Assembly (NCBI GenBank): GCA_013202295.1
Contig: JABMRT010000107.1
Coordinates: 1 to 56,854 of the forward strand
Direction: 5' to 3'
DNA: 56,854 nt
Origin: Candidatus Zhuqueibacterota bacterium
GTDB taxonomy: Bacteria > Zhuqueibacterota > QNDG01 > JABMRT01
The translations under genes and the position numbers were made by a program. Under the pieces are notes generated by a model, which was not told the DNA's origin, made no database searches, and was given only the letters and a program-made list of their open reading frames with translations. This document shows positions 24,807-33,700 of this stretch, piece after piece. Each line of letters opens with the position of its first letter. The stretch's first letter is position 1.

Positions 24807-24819
24807 AATGATTATCATT
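24807..24819 (-). promoter_or_regulatory. Fur-box-like palindrome at the Rieske promoter
   Basis: AATGATAATCATT (minus strand) is a perfect 6-1-6 palindrome identical to the central 13 bases of the consensus Fur box. It lies 18-30 bp upstream of the Rieske ATG, where it could control an iron-responsive promoter. Flanks beyond the 13 bases do not match. Confidence 0.55.
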
Positions 24820-24842
24820 GATGTTCAGTTTAAGTAATAAAT

Positions 24843-24867
24843 GGGATGCCGGTAAAACCGGCATCCC
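24843..24867 (-). terminator. Terminator at the end of the beta-barrel array
   Basis: GGGATGCCGGT (24843-24853) and ACCGGCATCCC (24857-24867) form a perfect 11-bp stem with a 3-base loop. On the minus strand an AT-rich tail (ATTTATTA) follows; on the plus strand TTTT follows. It separates the barrel array from the Rieske operon. Confidence 0.88.
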
Positions 24868-24922
24868 TTTTATCATGCGTAATTCAAGAAGAAATATTGT
24901 ATAACTAGACTGCTTTTATTGT

Positions 24923-24935
24923 CTTTATGCGAAGT
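24923..24935 (+). repeat. Array spacer motif, inverted copy
   Basis: CTTTATGCGAAGT lies just after the last barrel gene. It is the reverse complement of the motif ACTTCGCATAAAG present in the four spacers between the barrel genes, and so is the only copy in the opposite orientation. Confidence 0.6.
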
Positions 24936-24947
24936 CAAAGTAAAGTG

Positions 24948-25595
24948 TTAGTTCAATGCATAACCGGCTGTAACGGAGATCACTTTATTCTTCATATCGC
25001 CTGCATCATGTTCAGAATCATCAACCGAAGTGAGTCCCATACTATAGCGCGCATCAATGGAAATTTTCTCATTGACTTTTACTCCAGCACCCAGAATAAC
25101 TCCATAATCCATCCCTTTGATATCATCTTTGATATCATCTGATCCTGACTCATCACCAGATTCCCATTTAACTTTTGCGCCCATTGTTAAAGCAATATAT
25201 GGTCCAGCAATAATATAGGGTTTCATATTACCTGATGACTGAATATCATATCGAAACAGCACCGGAATTTCAATATAAGTAAGATTTATTGTAGACTTAT
25301 AATCATATGTCATTGTATAACCATAATAGGTTATAGTTTCTTCTCCTTCCATTTTTACACCCTTCTGAGCATAAAGTGCTTCAATTTGCATTGTAACACT
25401 TTCATTCAGGGGATAAAGAACATAACCACCAACCGCAAATCCGGTCTTGCTTTTAGCGTCTTTTACATCATCGCCTGTTGCACTAGCCAAATTCAAGCCC
25501 ACTTTAACACCTTTTTCAGTAATTTGGGCCATTGATACATTTGAGAATGAAAGTATCAAAGCCATAATTGTTAAAATTAGCACCATTCTCTTCAT
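24948..25595 (-). CDS. Outer-membrane beta-barrel protein, array copy 1 (OMP_b-brl_2 type)
   Basis: This 215-residue porin-family protein has the signal peptide shared by the array (ILSFSNVSMAQ, cleaved before QITEKG) and an eight-stranded-barrel pattern: GVKVGLNLASATGDD, GFAVGGYVLYPLN, YIEIPVLFRYD, KPYIIAGPYIAL, GVILGAGVKVNEKISIDARYSMG and a C-terminal VTAGYALN. The predicted external loops (for example GEETITYYGYTMTYDYK) are where it differs from its siblings. GGAGG is about 10 bp before the ATG. It is the last gene of the array, closed by the terminator at 24843-24867. Confidence 0.92.
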   Translation of the reverse strand: MKRMVLILTIMALILSFSNVSMAQITEKGVKVGLNLASATGDDVKDAKSKTGFAVGGYVLYPLNESVTMQIEALYAQKGVKMEGEETITYYGYTMTYDYKSTINLTYIEIPVLFRYDIQSSGNMKPYIIAGPYIALTMGAKVKWESGDESGSDDIKDDIKGMDYGVILGAGVKVNEKISIDARYSMGLTSVDDSEHDAGDMKNKVISVTAGYALN

Positions 25596-25643
25596 TTCTT
25601 GTTCCCTCCAGATTTTTGTTACAAGTCCATTTTATTAAGAAGT

Positions 25644-25657
25644 GCTTCGCATAAAGC
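25644..25657 (-). repeat. Array spacer motif, copy between genes 1 and 2
   Basis: GCTTCGCATAAAGC on the plus strand is one base off the motif of the other spacers. The next 28 bases (25659-25686), which include the upstream gene's stop codon, are identical to 27223-27250, showing duplication of the whole spacer. Confidence 0.65.
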
Positions 25658-25673
25658 CATTCTCATTCTATTA

Positions 25674-26378
25674 TTAGTTCAATGCAAAACCGGCTGTTAC
25701 TGCAATCACTGTATTCTTAAGATCCAAATCATCCGAAGTATCATCAATAGAAGTCATACCCATACTGTAGCGGGCATCGATATGAATCTTATCAGTGACT
25801 TTTGCCCCAACCCCTACAACAAGCCCATAATCCATGCTCTTGACATCATCTTTCATATCTTCCGACTCACTCTCTGTCTCAGTGTGACCCATTGCAGTTA
25901 CTTTCATATCCATTTTCATCTTTGCACCCATATTGAATGCGAGATAAGGACCCGCAAATACAAAAGGTTTCATATTGCCGGAGGATGCAATATCATACTG
26001 AAAAAGCACCGGTATTTCCAGATATGTTAAACTTACATCAATAGTACCATCATACTCATAATCGACAGTGTAGCCATAACCCATATTAACAGTTTCAGTG
26101 CCGGAGCCTTCATACTTGACACCTTTTTGACAATATAAAACTTCCGGGCGCAATGTGATACTCTCATTCAGAGGATAGAGAGCATAAACACCAACCGCAA
26201 ACCCGTTTCTTGCCTTCTTTTCAAAAATATCACCAGTCAAATCATCGGCATCAGAACCGGATGCATTTGCCATATAAAAACCGGCCTTGACACCTTTCTC
26301 CGTAATTTGGGCCATTGATACATTTGAGAATGACAGTATCAGAGCCACGATCGTTAAAATCAGCAACATTCTCTTCAT
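25674..26378 (-). CDS. Outer-membrane beta-barrel protein, array copy 2
   Basis: This 234-residue paralogue is the longest of the five. It keeps the signal peptide, the KAGFYMANASGSDADD start, the YLEIPVLFQYD strand and IDARYSMGMTSIDD. It is closest to copy 3: both have FYMAN, LRPEVLYCQKG and a KMKM...TAMGHTESE-type loop, here with a longer insertion (DIFEKKA, ETVNMGYGYTVDYEYD). A rare cysteine (LYCQKG) is shared with copy 3 only. It ends in VTAGFALN. GGAGG site upstream as in copy 1. Confidence 0.92.
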   Translation of the reverse strand: MKRMLLILTIVALILSFSNVSMAQITEKGVKAGFYMANASGSDADDLTGDIFEKKARNGFAVGVYALYPLNESITLRPEVLYCQKGVKYEGSGTETVNMGYGYTVDYEYDGTIDVSLTYLEIPVLFQYDIASSGNMKPFVFAGPYLAFNMGAKMKMDMKVTAMGHTETESESEDMKDDVKSMDYGLVVGVGAKVTDKIHIDARYSMGMTSIDDTSDDLDLKNTVIAVTAGFALN

Positions 26379-26423
26379 TTCTCGTTCCCTCCAGATTTAA
26401 AGGTACATGCACATATGATTAAG

Positions 26424-26439
26424 TACTTCGCATAAAGCT
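26424..26439 (-). repeat. Array spacer motif, copy between genes 2 and 3
   Basis: TACTTCGCATAAAGCT on the plus strand, identical to the copies at 27207 and 27944. It lies about 45 bases upstream of the start of gene 2, preceded by a conserved GGTACATGC segment. Confidence 0.65.
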
Positions 26440-26474
26440 GAATCAATTTACATATAAAATGTACACTAAAAACA

Positions 26475-27161
26475 TTAGTTCAATGCGTACCCAGCGGTAA
26501 TCGCAATCACTTTGTTCTTAATATCCATATCCTCAGAAGAATCATCAATTGAAGTCATACCCATGGAGTAACGTGCATCGATATGAATTTTATCAGTAAC
26601 TTTCGCACCAACACCAATAACCAATCCAAAGTCAGTTCCCTTGACATCATCCATATCGTCAGTTTCAGACTCTGATTCGGTATGACCCATTACAGTTATT
26701 TTCTGCTCTATTTTCATCTTTGCGCCCATTTTAAGTGCAACATAGGGACCAGCAAATACAAATGGTTTCATAGTACCGGAAGATGCAATATTATACTGAA
26801 AAAGTACCGGTATTTCAAGATATGTCAAATTTGCAGTCGCTGTAATTTCAGCCTCATAGGAATACCCATTATAGCTTCCTGATTCAGAGCCTTCCCATAT
26901 GGCACCCTTTTGACAATATAAAACTTCCGGGCGCAATGTGATAGTCTCATTCAGAGGATAAAGGACGTAACCACCAATTGCAAATCCATTCTTAGACTTA
27001 ACATCAACATCCATACCAAATACATCATCAACATCACTCCCGGTTGCATTTGCCATATAAAATCCGGCTTTGACACCTTTTTCAGTAATTTGGGCCATTG
27101 ATACATTCGAGAATGAAAGTATCAAAGCCGCGATTGTTAAAATCAGCACCATTCTCTTCAT
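26475..27161 (-). CDS. Outer-membrane beta-barrel protein, array copy 3
   Basis: This 228-residue paralogue shares the signal peptide and most strands with copy 2, including FYMANATGSDVDD, LRPEVLYCQKG, KPFVFAGPYVAL and IDARYSMGMTSIDD. Its first loops differ (FGMDVDVKSKN, GSESGSYNGYSYEAEI), which fits selection on surface-exposed parts. It ends in ITAGYALN. It has the same GGAGG ribosome site and spacer type as its neighbours. Copies 2 and 3 look like the most recent duplication in the array. Confidence 0.92.
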   Translation of the reverse strand: MKRMVLILTIAALILSFSNVSMAQITEKGVKAGFYMANATGSDVDDVFGMDVDVKSKNGFAIGGYVLYPLNETITLRPEVLYCQKGAIWEGSESGSYNGYSYEAEITATANLTYLEIPVLFQYNIASSGTMKPFVFAGPYVALKMGAKMKIEQKITVMGHTESESETDDMDDVKGTDFGLVIGVGAKVTDKIHIDARYSMGMTSIDDSSEDMDIKNKVIAITAGYALN

Positions 27162-27206
27162 TGCTCGTTCCCTCCAGGTTTAAAGATACATGCTCCTATG
27201 AAAAAG

Positions 27207-27222
27207 TACTTCGCATAAAGCT
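27207..27222 (-). repeat. Array spacer motif, copy between genes 3 and 4
   Basis: TACTTCGCATAAAGCT, identical to the copies at 26424 and 27944. It is followed by the 28-base block shared with 25659-25686. Confidence 0.65.
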
Positions 27223-27237
27223 ATTCTCATTCTATTA

Positions 27238-27897
27238 TTAGTTCAATGCATAACCAGCCATAATCGCAATCACTTTAGTCTTGACATCTACATCGTCAAT
27301 ATCAACGATAGTGGTCATTCCCATGCTGTAACGCAAATCAATAAAGATTTTCTCATTAATTTTAGCACCGGCGCCAATGACGATGCCATAATCAGATCCT
27401 TTAAGGTCATCGATGTCGCCCGACTCAGTATCACCATCAATTGTCATCTTATACTTATCGCTCATCTTTAAAGCAAGAAAAGGGCCGGCAAAAACAAAAG
27501 GCTTCATGCTCCCAGAAGATTCAATATCATATTGAAACAGAACAGGAATCTCAAGATAAGTAACTGTTGCTTCAGCTTTATAGTCGACGCTTCCACCACC
27601 ATAGTAATAATAATAACCATGATCCATTTCACCACTGGCTTTTGCACCTTTTTGACTGTAAAGTGCTTCAATGCGCATTGTGATTGTTTCATTCAATGGA
27701 TAGAGGACATAGCCACCAATCGCAAAACCCGTTTTATTCTCGGGGTCATCTGGGAATAGTTCGTCTGCTTCATCACCCGTGATATTCGCCATATTCAGGC
27801 CAACTTTAACACCTTTTTCAGTGATTTGGGCCATTGACACATTAGAGAAAGAAAGTATCAAAGCCACGATTGTCAAAATCATCACCATTCTTTTCAT
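27238..27897 (-). CDS. Outer-membrane beta-barrel protein, array copy 4
   Basis: This 219-residue paralogue has the shared signal and barrel strands but its own loops: ELFPDDPENKTG, a tyrosine- and glycine-rich MDHGYYYYYGGGS, and DGDTESGDIDD. Strands YLEIPVLFQYD, KPFVFAGPFLAL and IDLRYSMGMTT are as in the others. It ends in IMAGYALN. The Tyr/Gly-rich loop is unusual and would face outward by the barrel model. GGAGG site as in other copies. Confidence 0.92.
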   Translation of the reverse strand: MKRMVMILTIVALILSFSNVSMAQITEKGVKVGLNMANITGDEADELFPDDPENKTGFAIGGYVLYPLNETITMRIEALYSQKGAKASGEMDHGYYYYYGGGSVDYKAEATVTYLEIPVLFQYDIESSGSMKPFVFAGPFLALKMSDKYKMTIDGDTESGDIDDLKGSDYGIVIGAGAKINEKIFIDLRYSMGMTTIVDIDDVDVKTKVIAIMAGYALN

Positions 27898-27943
27898 TTC
27901 TCGTTCCCTCCAGGTTTTAAAGGTACATGCTCATATAATGAAA

Positions 27944-27959
27944 TACTTCGCATAAAGCT
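27944..27959 (-). repeat. Array spacer motif, copy between genes 4 and 5
   Basis: TACTTCGCATAAAGCT, identical to the copies at 26424 and 27207. No copy is found upstream of gene 5, the most divergent and first-transcribed member. Confidence 0.65.
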
Positions 27960-27973
27960 AAATTTATAAAAAA

Positions 27974-28609
27974 TCAATTCAAGGCAAATCCTGCTGTAAA
28001 TTCAATCACACTGTTATTAAGATCCAAATCATCTTCTGTCTTGCCGATTGGGATTAATCCAACAGTGTAACGGGCATCCAATGTAATCCTCTCGTTTAAC
28101 TTCGCTCCAGCACCTACGATAATTCCGTAATCTGTATCTTTTATCTCATCCCCAATATCTTCTGTCTCAGTTTCGTCCTCAATCGTCAATTCGGTTTCCG
28201 CACCTTGTTTTAAGGCCAAATATGCTCCACCAAAAATGAATGGTTTTAGATTGCTCGGGAAATCAATATTATAACGCAGGAGTACCGGAATCTCAATGTA
28301 AGAAAGGGAAACATTCACCTTATAATTGAGAATATATTGATCGAGTCTAATCTCATCAGACACTCTTGTGCCCTTCTGAGAATACAATAATTCAATTTGC
28401 AGCATTGTATATTGTCCCAGTGAAAAGAGAACATAACCACCAGCAGCAAAACCGGTTTTGTGCTTCGTTTCATCTCCAACATAATCTCCAGCCAATTTAG
28501 CCAGATTGAAACCACCCTTAATCCCGATTTCAGAAATTTGGGCGATTAATGGATTTGAAAACACATGAATAAGAGTAATCGCAAGTAAAACATGCACTAT
28601 TCTTTTCAT
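27974..28609 (-). CDS. Outer-membrane beta-barrel protein, array copy 5
   Basis: This 211-residue member is the most divergent of the five and the first in transcription order. It keeps the AQI(S/T)E start of the mature part, YIEIPVLLRYN, KPFIFGGAYLALK and LDARYTVG, ending in FTAGFALN, but its signal peptide (IVHVLLAITLIHVFSNPLIA) differs. The ATG at 28609 follows GGGAG; an ATG nine codons earlier is without a site. The upstream 307 bp (28610-28916) hold no gene and should contain the array promoter, though I cannot point to clear boxes. Confidence 0.9.
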   Translation of the reverse strand: MKRIVHVLLAITLIHVFSNPLIAQISEIGIKGGFNLAKLAGDYVGDETKHKTGFAAGGYVLFSLGQYTMLQIELLYSQKGTRVSDEIRLDQYILNYKVNVSLSYIEIPVLLRYNIDFPSNLKPFIFGGAYLALKQGAETELTIEDETETEDIGDEIKDTDYGIIVGAGAKLNERITLDARYTVGLIPIGKTEDDLDLNNSVIEFTAGFALN

Positions 28610-28916
28610 TTCTTTCTCCCAATAGATAAATACCACGGCCTTTATTAAATAGGAGATTCTTTTAAAAACCGAATTAATTTACAAAATATTTGATGGATTG
28701 TCCACTAAAATCATGTTTGGATAATCCGGACTGACATCTATTCAATTTCTCCATGATTCAGGCTTGTACTTGATGCTTGTGTGCTGTACAATAGGTTCCT
28801 TTCCAAACATAATTATAATGGATTTAATCTATATCAATAGAGAACATTCTCAATGTGAAAGTTTTTATGATAAATGTCAAGGCGCATTTATCCAAAATGA
28901 ACACTTTTTGCCGATT

Positions 28917-29741
28917 TTATTTACTTATAACTGCTGACATATATCCGACCGTATATTCTCCTGATCCCTGATTCCCTGTGATATCTCCTGAATTACGATG
29001 ATCAAGTACATCCAAATGTGACAAGCCCAATTTCATGGACAATTCAAGCAATGCAGAAATAGCCGCACGTCCGCATACTGACGAATCTGCTCTTGCGAGA
29101 ACCTGACGAACCTCATTTAAATTTAGTGTGGACAGTGCATCCACAACCCGCTGATCTGCATCTACAACCGCCTTATAATCTGCAATATGATGAAGGTCAG
29201 AACTGGCGATTACAAGCGTTTTCATTTCTTTGCAGACTGGTAGTATGGCTTCCACAAGATCGCTCACCTCATAAACCTGGCTGTGACCAATCATGATGGG
29301 CACGAGATCGAAGTCATCAAGGACAACCTGCAGAAAGGGCAGCTGGATTTCAAGAGAATGTTCCTGATCATTTTCAACTTCGGAGCAATTTAAGTTGGCC
29401 GTGATTTTCTTCACGAGATCTCTGTTCACGGGGATTCGGCCAAGCGGGGTTTCATAATAGTCTGCGTTGGATACATGATAGAGCGAGAACGGCATACGAT
29501 GCATGGGCGAAAGAATGATGACTGTGTCAAACTGCAGACCCTGTAGACAGCGATACGCATGGGCCGCCACTTGGCCGGAATAAGCATATCCTGCATGAGG
29601 CGAAATGATACCCGTAATTTCTTGGTTGGTCGCAAGAGGTGGAACAGAATCCAGATAGGTTTGAATGGTTTTCAAGAGTTCCCTGGGAGATCCTGGATAC
29701 CAGGATCCTGCAATCGCGGATGGACGTACGCGGCTTGCCAT
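28917..29741 (-). CDS. MEMO1/AmmeMemoRadiSam system protein B family
   Basis: This 274-residue protein belongs to the Memo family: SAIAGSWYPGS near the start, ISPHAGYAYSGQVAAHAYR, and ASSDLHHIADY with the histidines that in relatives lie in a metal-binding pocket. In many prokaryotes it goes with an AMMECR1 protein and a radical SAM protein; neither of those is beside it. The ATG at 29741 gives the family's usual start; an in-frame TTG lies 12 bp upstream. It follows the lipid-kinase-like gene by 21 bp, so the two are likely co-transcribed. Biochemical role is uncertain. Confidence 0.92.
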   Translation of the reverse strand: MASRVRPSAIAGSWYPGSPRELLKTIQTYLDSVPPLATNQEITGIISPHAGYAYSGQVAAHAYRCLQGLQFDTVIILSPMHRMPFSLYHVSNADYYETPLGRIPVNRDLVKKITANLNCSEVENDQEHSLEIQLPFLQVVLDDFDLVPIMIGHSQVYEVSDLVEAILPVCKEMKTLVIASSDLHHIADYKAVVDADQRVVDALSTLNLNEVRQVLARADSSVCGRAAISALLELSMKLGLSHLDVLDHRNSGDITGNQGSGEYTVGYMSAVISK

Positions 29742-29762
29742 TCTTATATCCAATTTATTGGA

Positions 29763-30647
29763 TTAGTAGAATACCTTCAACGCATCGGGCACAACATGCG
29801 CTGTCATGGGAAGTTCACCCAACAAGTCCCCATCGACCTGAACCAGTGTCGGTCTCTCTGCCCGCATTTCAACCTTGCGCACACGGTAATATTTTACATT
29901 ACGCATATTCAAATGCTGTTGAGAAATCACACTCAGTGCAAAACGGGCCAGACCGAACTGGTACTTCCCCTTATACACACAGACATCAAGCATGCCATCA
30001 TCAATTTCAGCAAATGGCGTAACCTGATGTGATCCTCCGTAAAAATGAGTATTCCCTATTACAACGAAAGTGCCCGTCTCAATGAGCTTGCCATCATCCA
30101 GTATGATCGTGATCAGCGTCGGACGATATCCGGCAAAATCTTTGATACCTGCCCAAACATAAGCATATCGATGAATGATTTTTTTCACTTTGCGGCTGGT
30201 TCGACTCACCGCATAAGCGTCGTATCCGCAGCTGGCCATCATTGAAAAATGTTTGCCGCCAATCCGGCCGAGATCAATACTGCGGATTCTTTTCTCAGAA
30301 ATTCTCTTGGCGGCTTCGACTGGATGCATCGGAATCTGAAGCTCACGTACAAGCACATTGCTGCCGCCGAAAGGGAGAATACCTAATGGTATATCTTTAT
30401 TGACAAGGCAGTTGATCGCCTCATTTGTCGTGCCGTCACCGCCGGCGACAATTAAAGCTTCGTAGCCCTGTTCAATTGCTTTCTCAGTTGCGGGAATAAC
30501 CTCACCCGGCCCCTTGGTGAAATAAACGGACAGTTCAAATCCGCTGTGCCGGAGGATACTGAGAGCGGCTTTTAAAAACTGTTTAATCCGCCTCGGTTTC
30601 GAATCAGGATTAACTATGACCTTTGTCTTCATACCGGATGCGTTCAT
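29763..30647 (-). CDS. Diacylglycerol kinase family lipid kinase (YegS/DgkB-like)
   Basis: This 294-residue protein has the DAGK catalytic domain: VNPDSKPRR at 12-20, AGGDGTTNEAIN with GGDGT at 69-73 (nucleotide binding), LGILPFGGSNVLVREL, and a C-terminal substrate domain with DDGMLDVCVYKG and QVDGDLLGELP. It should phosphorylate a lipid or long-chain alcohol in the membrane. In the third motif the usual GTxND is GGSNV, a mild change. The start is uncertain: ATGs at 30647 and 30632 both lack a clear ribosome site. It follows the large envelope cluster by 147 bp. Confidence 0.92.
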   Translation of the reverse strand: MNASGMKTKVIVNPDSKPRRIKQFLKAALSILRHSGFELSVYFTKGPGEVIPATEKAIEQGYEALIVAGGDGTTNEAINCLVNKDIPLGILPFGGSNVLVRELQIPMHPVEAAKRISEKRIRSIDLGRIGGKHFSMMASCGYDAYAVSRTSRKVKKIIHRYAYVWAGIKDFAGYRPTLITIILDDGKLIETGTFVVIGNTHFYGGSHQVTPFAEIDDGMLDVCVYKGKYQFGLARFALSVISQQHLNMRNVKYYRVRKVEMRAERPTLVQVDGDLLGELPMTAHVVPDALKVFY

Positions 30648-30753
30648 ATTTTTTAATTATTTTCGGAACAAGGAGGATGAACCGAATCAATATTAAAGAA
30701 TGACAGGGTAAATGTCAAAGGATTTTTAATTATAATAGAAAAACGTTTTTATT

Positions 30754-30786
30754 ATCCGGTCATCCATCTGAATTAAAGAACCGGAT
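30754..30786 (-). terminator. Possible hairpin after the envelope cluster
   Basis: ATCCGGT (30754-30760) and ACCGGAT (30780-30786) pair over a 19-base loop, 9 bp beyond the stop of the TPR/NHL gene at 30795. An AT-rich tail follows on the minus strand. The large loop makes this weak as a terminator. Confidence 0.3.
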
Positions 30787-30794
30787 TATACGGA

Positions 30795-33700
30795 CTATTG
30801 AGCAGGAACCGGTCTGGACTGGAACCGTTTAATTCGGCCATCAGGTCTACAAATGAGATGGATTTCAGCTATGTGACCGAATCCATCCACAGCGATGTCC
30901 TGCAGCGATCCCCACTCAGCCGGATCAAGTTCAAGGGTTTCATAGTAAAGTCCGATCGGATTGATCATGTGCACGCCATATCGATCCATCACGAACAGAA
31001 TAGGTGCGGTTGAACCTTCTGTGCCTTCTGTCTCGGGAACTACCACAGTTAATTGTGTGGGAAATGTGAACTGCACTGCCTCACCGGGCCGCACGTCTCG
31101 ATTCTTTCCCAGTGCGCCGAACACTGTGACAAACTGACCGTCCTGCCTGAAAACAAACACACGATGCGTGGCATAGTCAGAAATATAAATATTGCCTTGA
31201 GGATCAACTGCAATACCTTCCGGGCTTTCAAGTGGTGGAATGCGTTCCGGGACAACCATTGGAATGTTTTGCCCGCGAATCCGGTCGGCCAAACGATTAT
31301 ACACCCTTACCTGATTCTCGGCCGAGTGCGTTACAAGATATCCATCATGGATTGATGAGTAACAGAAATCGCGTAGTTTAAGATCTGCGGTAAAATCGCG
31401 ATAAAGCTGAGAACTTTTGGATATTGATCTTGAAGATCGCAGAAAATATCGAGCATCATCCGGCCGTTGATTGATATGGACAATTTGCCATCTCGGATCA
31501 AGTTGATCGCTGGATGAATGAAAAGTCATTTTACGAATGAGGGGAATGGCAATCCGTTGTATCCCAGGATGGTCAAAGGAAAGTCGGCGCACTTCAGGAT
31601 AACAGAATCCATTCTCAATCCGAAGGTTAAATTCAGAACCCAAAGCGATCGGACGTTTTTCATAATACCCGTCGGAATTCTGCTCCATCAATTCATCATT
31701 AAGAAATACACGCGTGTCGAGGGGGATCTGACCAGGCACGATTATTTGCAGCCGGAGACCGGACTGCACAGCAGCGAGCCGCTCCCGCACGTTTAAACGG
31801 AAAGAATGCAGTGAGTGGGCCATATAACGCGAGTCAGCAGGTGCGTCAAGTGAAGGATAAATATTGCGCTTTGACAGGCCAAACTGCATAAAGGTTTTAA
31901 TCCCATCCTCCCAGATTTGCCTTTGTGCATATTCAGGATCAGCAAATCGTTCAAGAGAGACTGGCTCACCATCAATGATGAGCAGATTATCGGGAAATTG
32001 AACTTGATCAAGCTGTATCTCGGACAGCGCGGAAGCATTTCCCACATCGCGGCAACGTTGTTTTCCCGCGAGCGCATTGCTATACCAGAAGCCGCCCGCT
32101 TCACGATTCTTTGTTTTTTCCATCACCACATCATAGCATGTTATGGCTGCACGATCATTTTCCTCGTGATGGAGAATTTCAGCCAGATAGTATACAGAAC
32201 GAAGACTGCCCTTTTCATTGATCAGCCGGATAAAAATGGGCCGGGCACGATCATAAACCTCTTTTTGGTTGGATTCCTGCTCATGTTTGGCCGCAGCAAA
32301 ATAGCTCCGTGCCCGAATATATTCGCCCTCATATTGATATATTCCTGAAATATCCTGAAGCGTGTCTGCGGCTGCAAAATAATACCTGCGTTTGCTCGCC
32401 TCTGTTTCCTGAATCTCAGCACGAAGGAACAGGGCCATACCGCGGTAAAAACGGGTCTCTTCATTTCTTCTTTCTTTTGTAATCTGGAATAGACGATCGA
32501 GATAATCAAGATACGGGACACGCTCTTTGCCTGTTACCCGTGTGGCACGTGCCAGCATACTGCGAATGAGCATAAAACTTTCAGTCAGCTTGTCCTCAAC
32601 AGAAGCAGATTGCAAAACCTGGCTCCATATAGACTCGCCTAAACCCACCTGAACCAATTGGCGCAACAAATTGCACTCCCGGGCAATCGTTTCACTTTGA
32701 GGTTTAAATTGATCTAAAGCGGTGCGGATCTGTCTGAGCACAGCGGGATTTGACGCTGCTTGATCGAACTGCATCAACAATCTTTGCAATTGGGCATCTT
32801 CACGCAATATCTGAATACGCGGTTCTGGAGAGATTTGGGCCGACTGATTCAGAAATTTATCGAATCCATCAACGGTGCCTTTTGGATCCACCACGCGCTG
32901 CGTCCACCCCATCCAATACCATCCCTCAGAATAGCGGTCAGCTGCTTGAGCAAAAAAGCTCTGATTCGGATTGCTAAGTCTGAGAAAGGCGTCACGCTCA
33001 ATACCCCCGGCATAATCACGTGCTCCCATAAGCAGGGATTTTTCTGCGCGGTAAGCAGCCACATGCAGACTATCCAGACAGGTGTTACATAGATGTAAAT
33101 CCTGCAATTCATTGGAAATCAAATAAAGGTTCAGTGTACGAACCGCTTCTGAATAGTAAATATCAGCGGCGATCTGTTTTTTCGTAGGCAAAGTCACAGA
33201 GTTTAAAATGGCTTTATAATTTTCTGAATTGAATGCGGCAACTGCTGCTTCAGCCACTGTTTCGGGCATACTTTGATCGCGAATCTGCTGATACAACCAA
33301 TCTGGCATACTCTGGAACCATTTGCCCTTTTCAAATGCAACATCAACTAGACGGACTTTAAGGACCAACTGCAATGAAGCGGGAAGCAATGTTTGATTTG
33401 TAATCTTATTTAGGGATTGGCGGGCCTGATTCAGAAACCGTAGCCCGCGTTCTGTTAATAGAGATTGTGTGCCTTGATTCTCGGTCTGCCAAACCTGATA
33501 TCGCAGCCATTGGGATGCACGCAGCCGGCTCTCAGCTGCAAGGTATGCAGCATGCATGGAAAGTGAATCATTCGCTTCCCCGGCCAAATTGAAAAAGAGC
33601 CGGTATGCTTCATTCAAAGAGGGAAGTGGATCACGCTGAATCTCAGCCAGCCGGAGTTGGCACCATGCCTGTTTAAATAAGGCGTCATTGTATTTTTCAG

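Noticed and set aside
24923-27959. Evenly spaced repeats as a possible CRISPR array
   Set aside because: The units are 600-800 bp apart with genes between them; the repeats are spacers of a tandem gene array.
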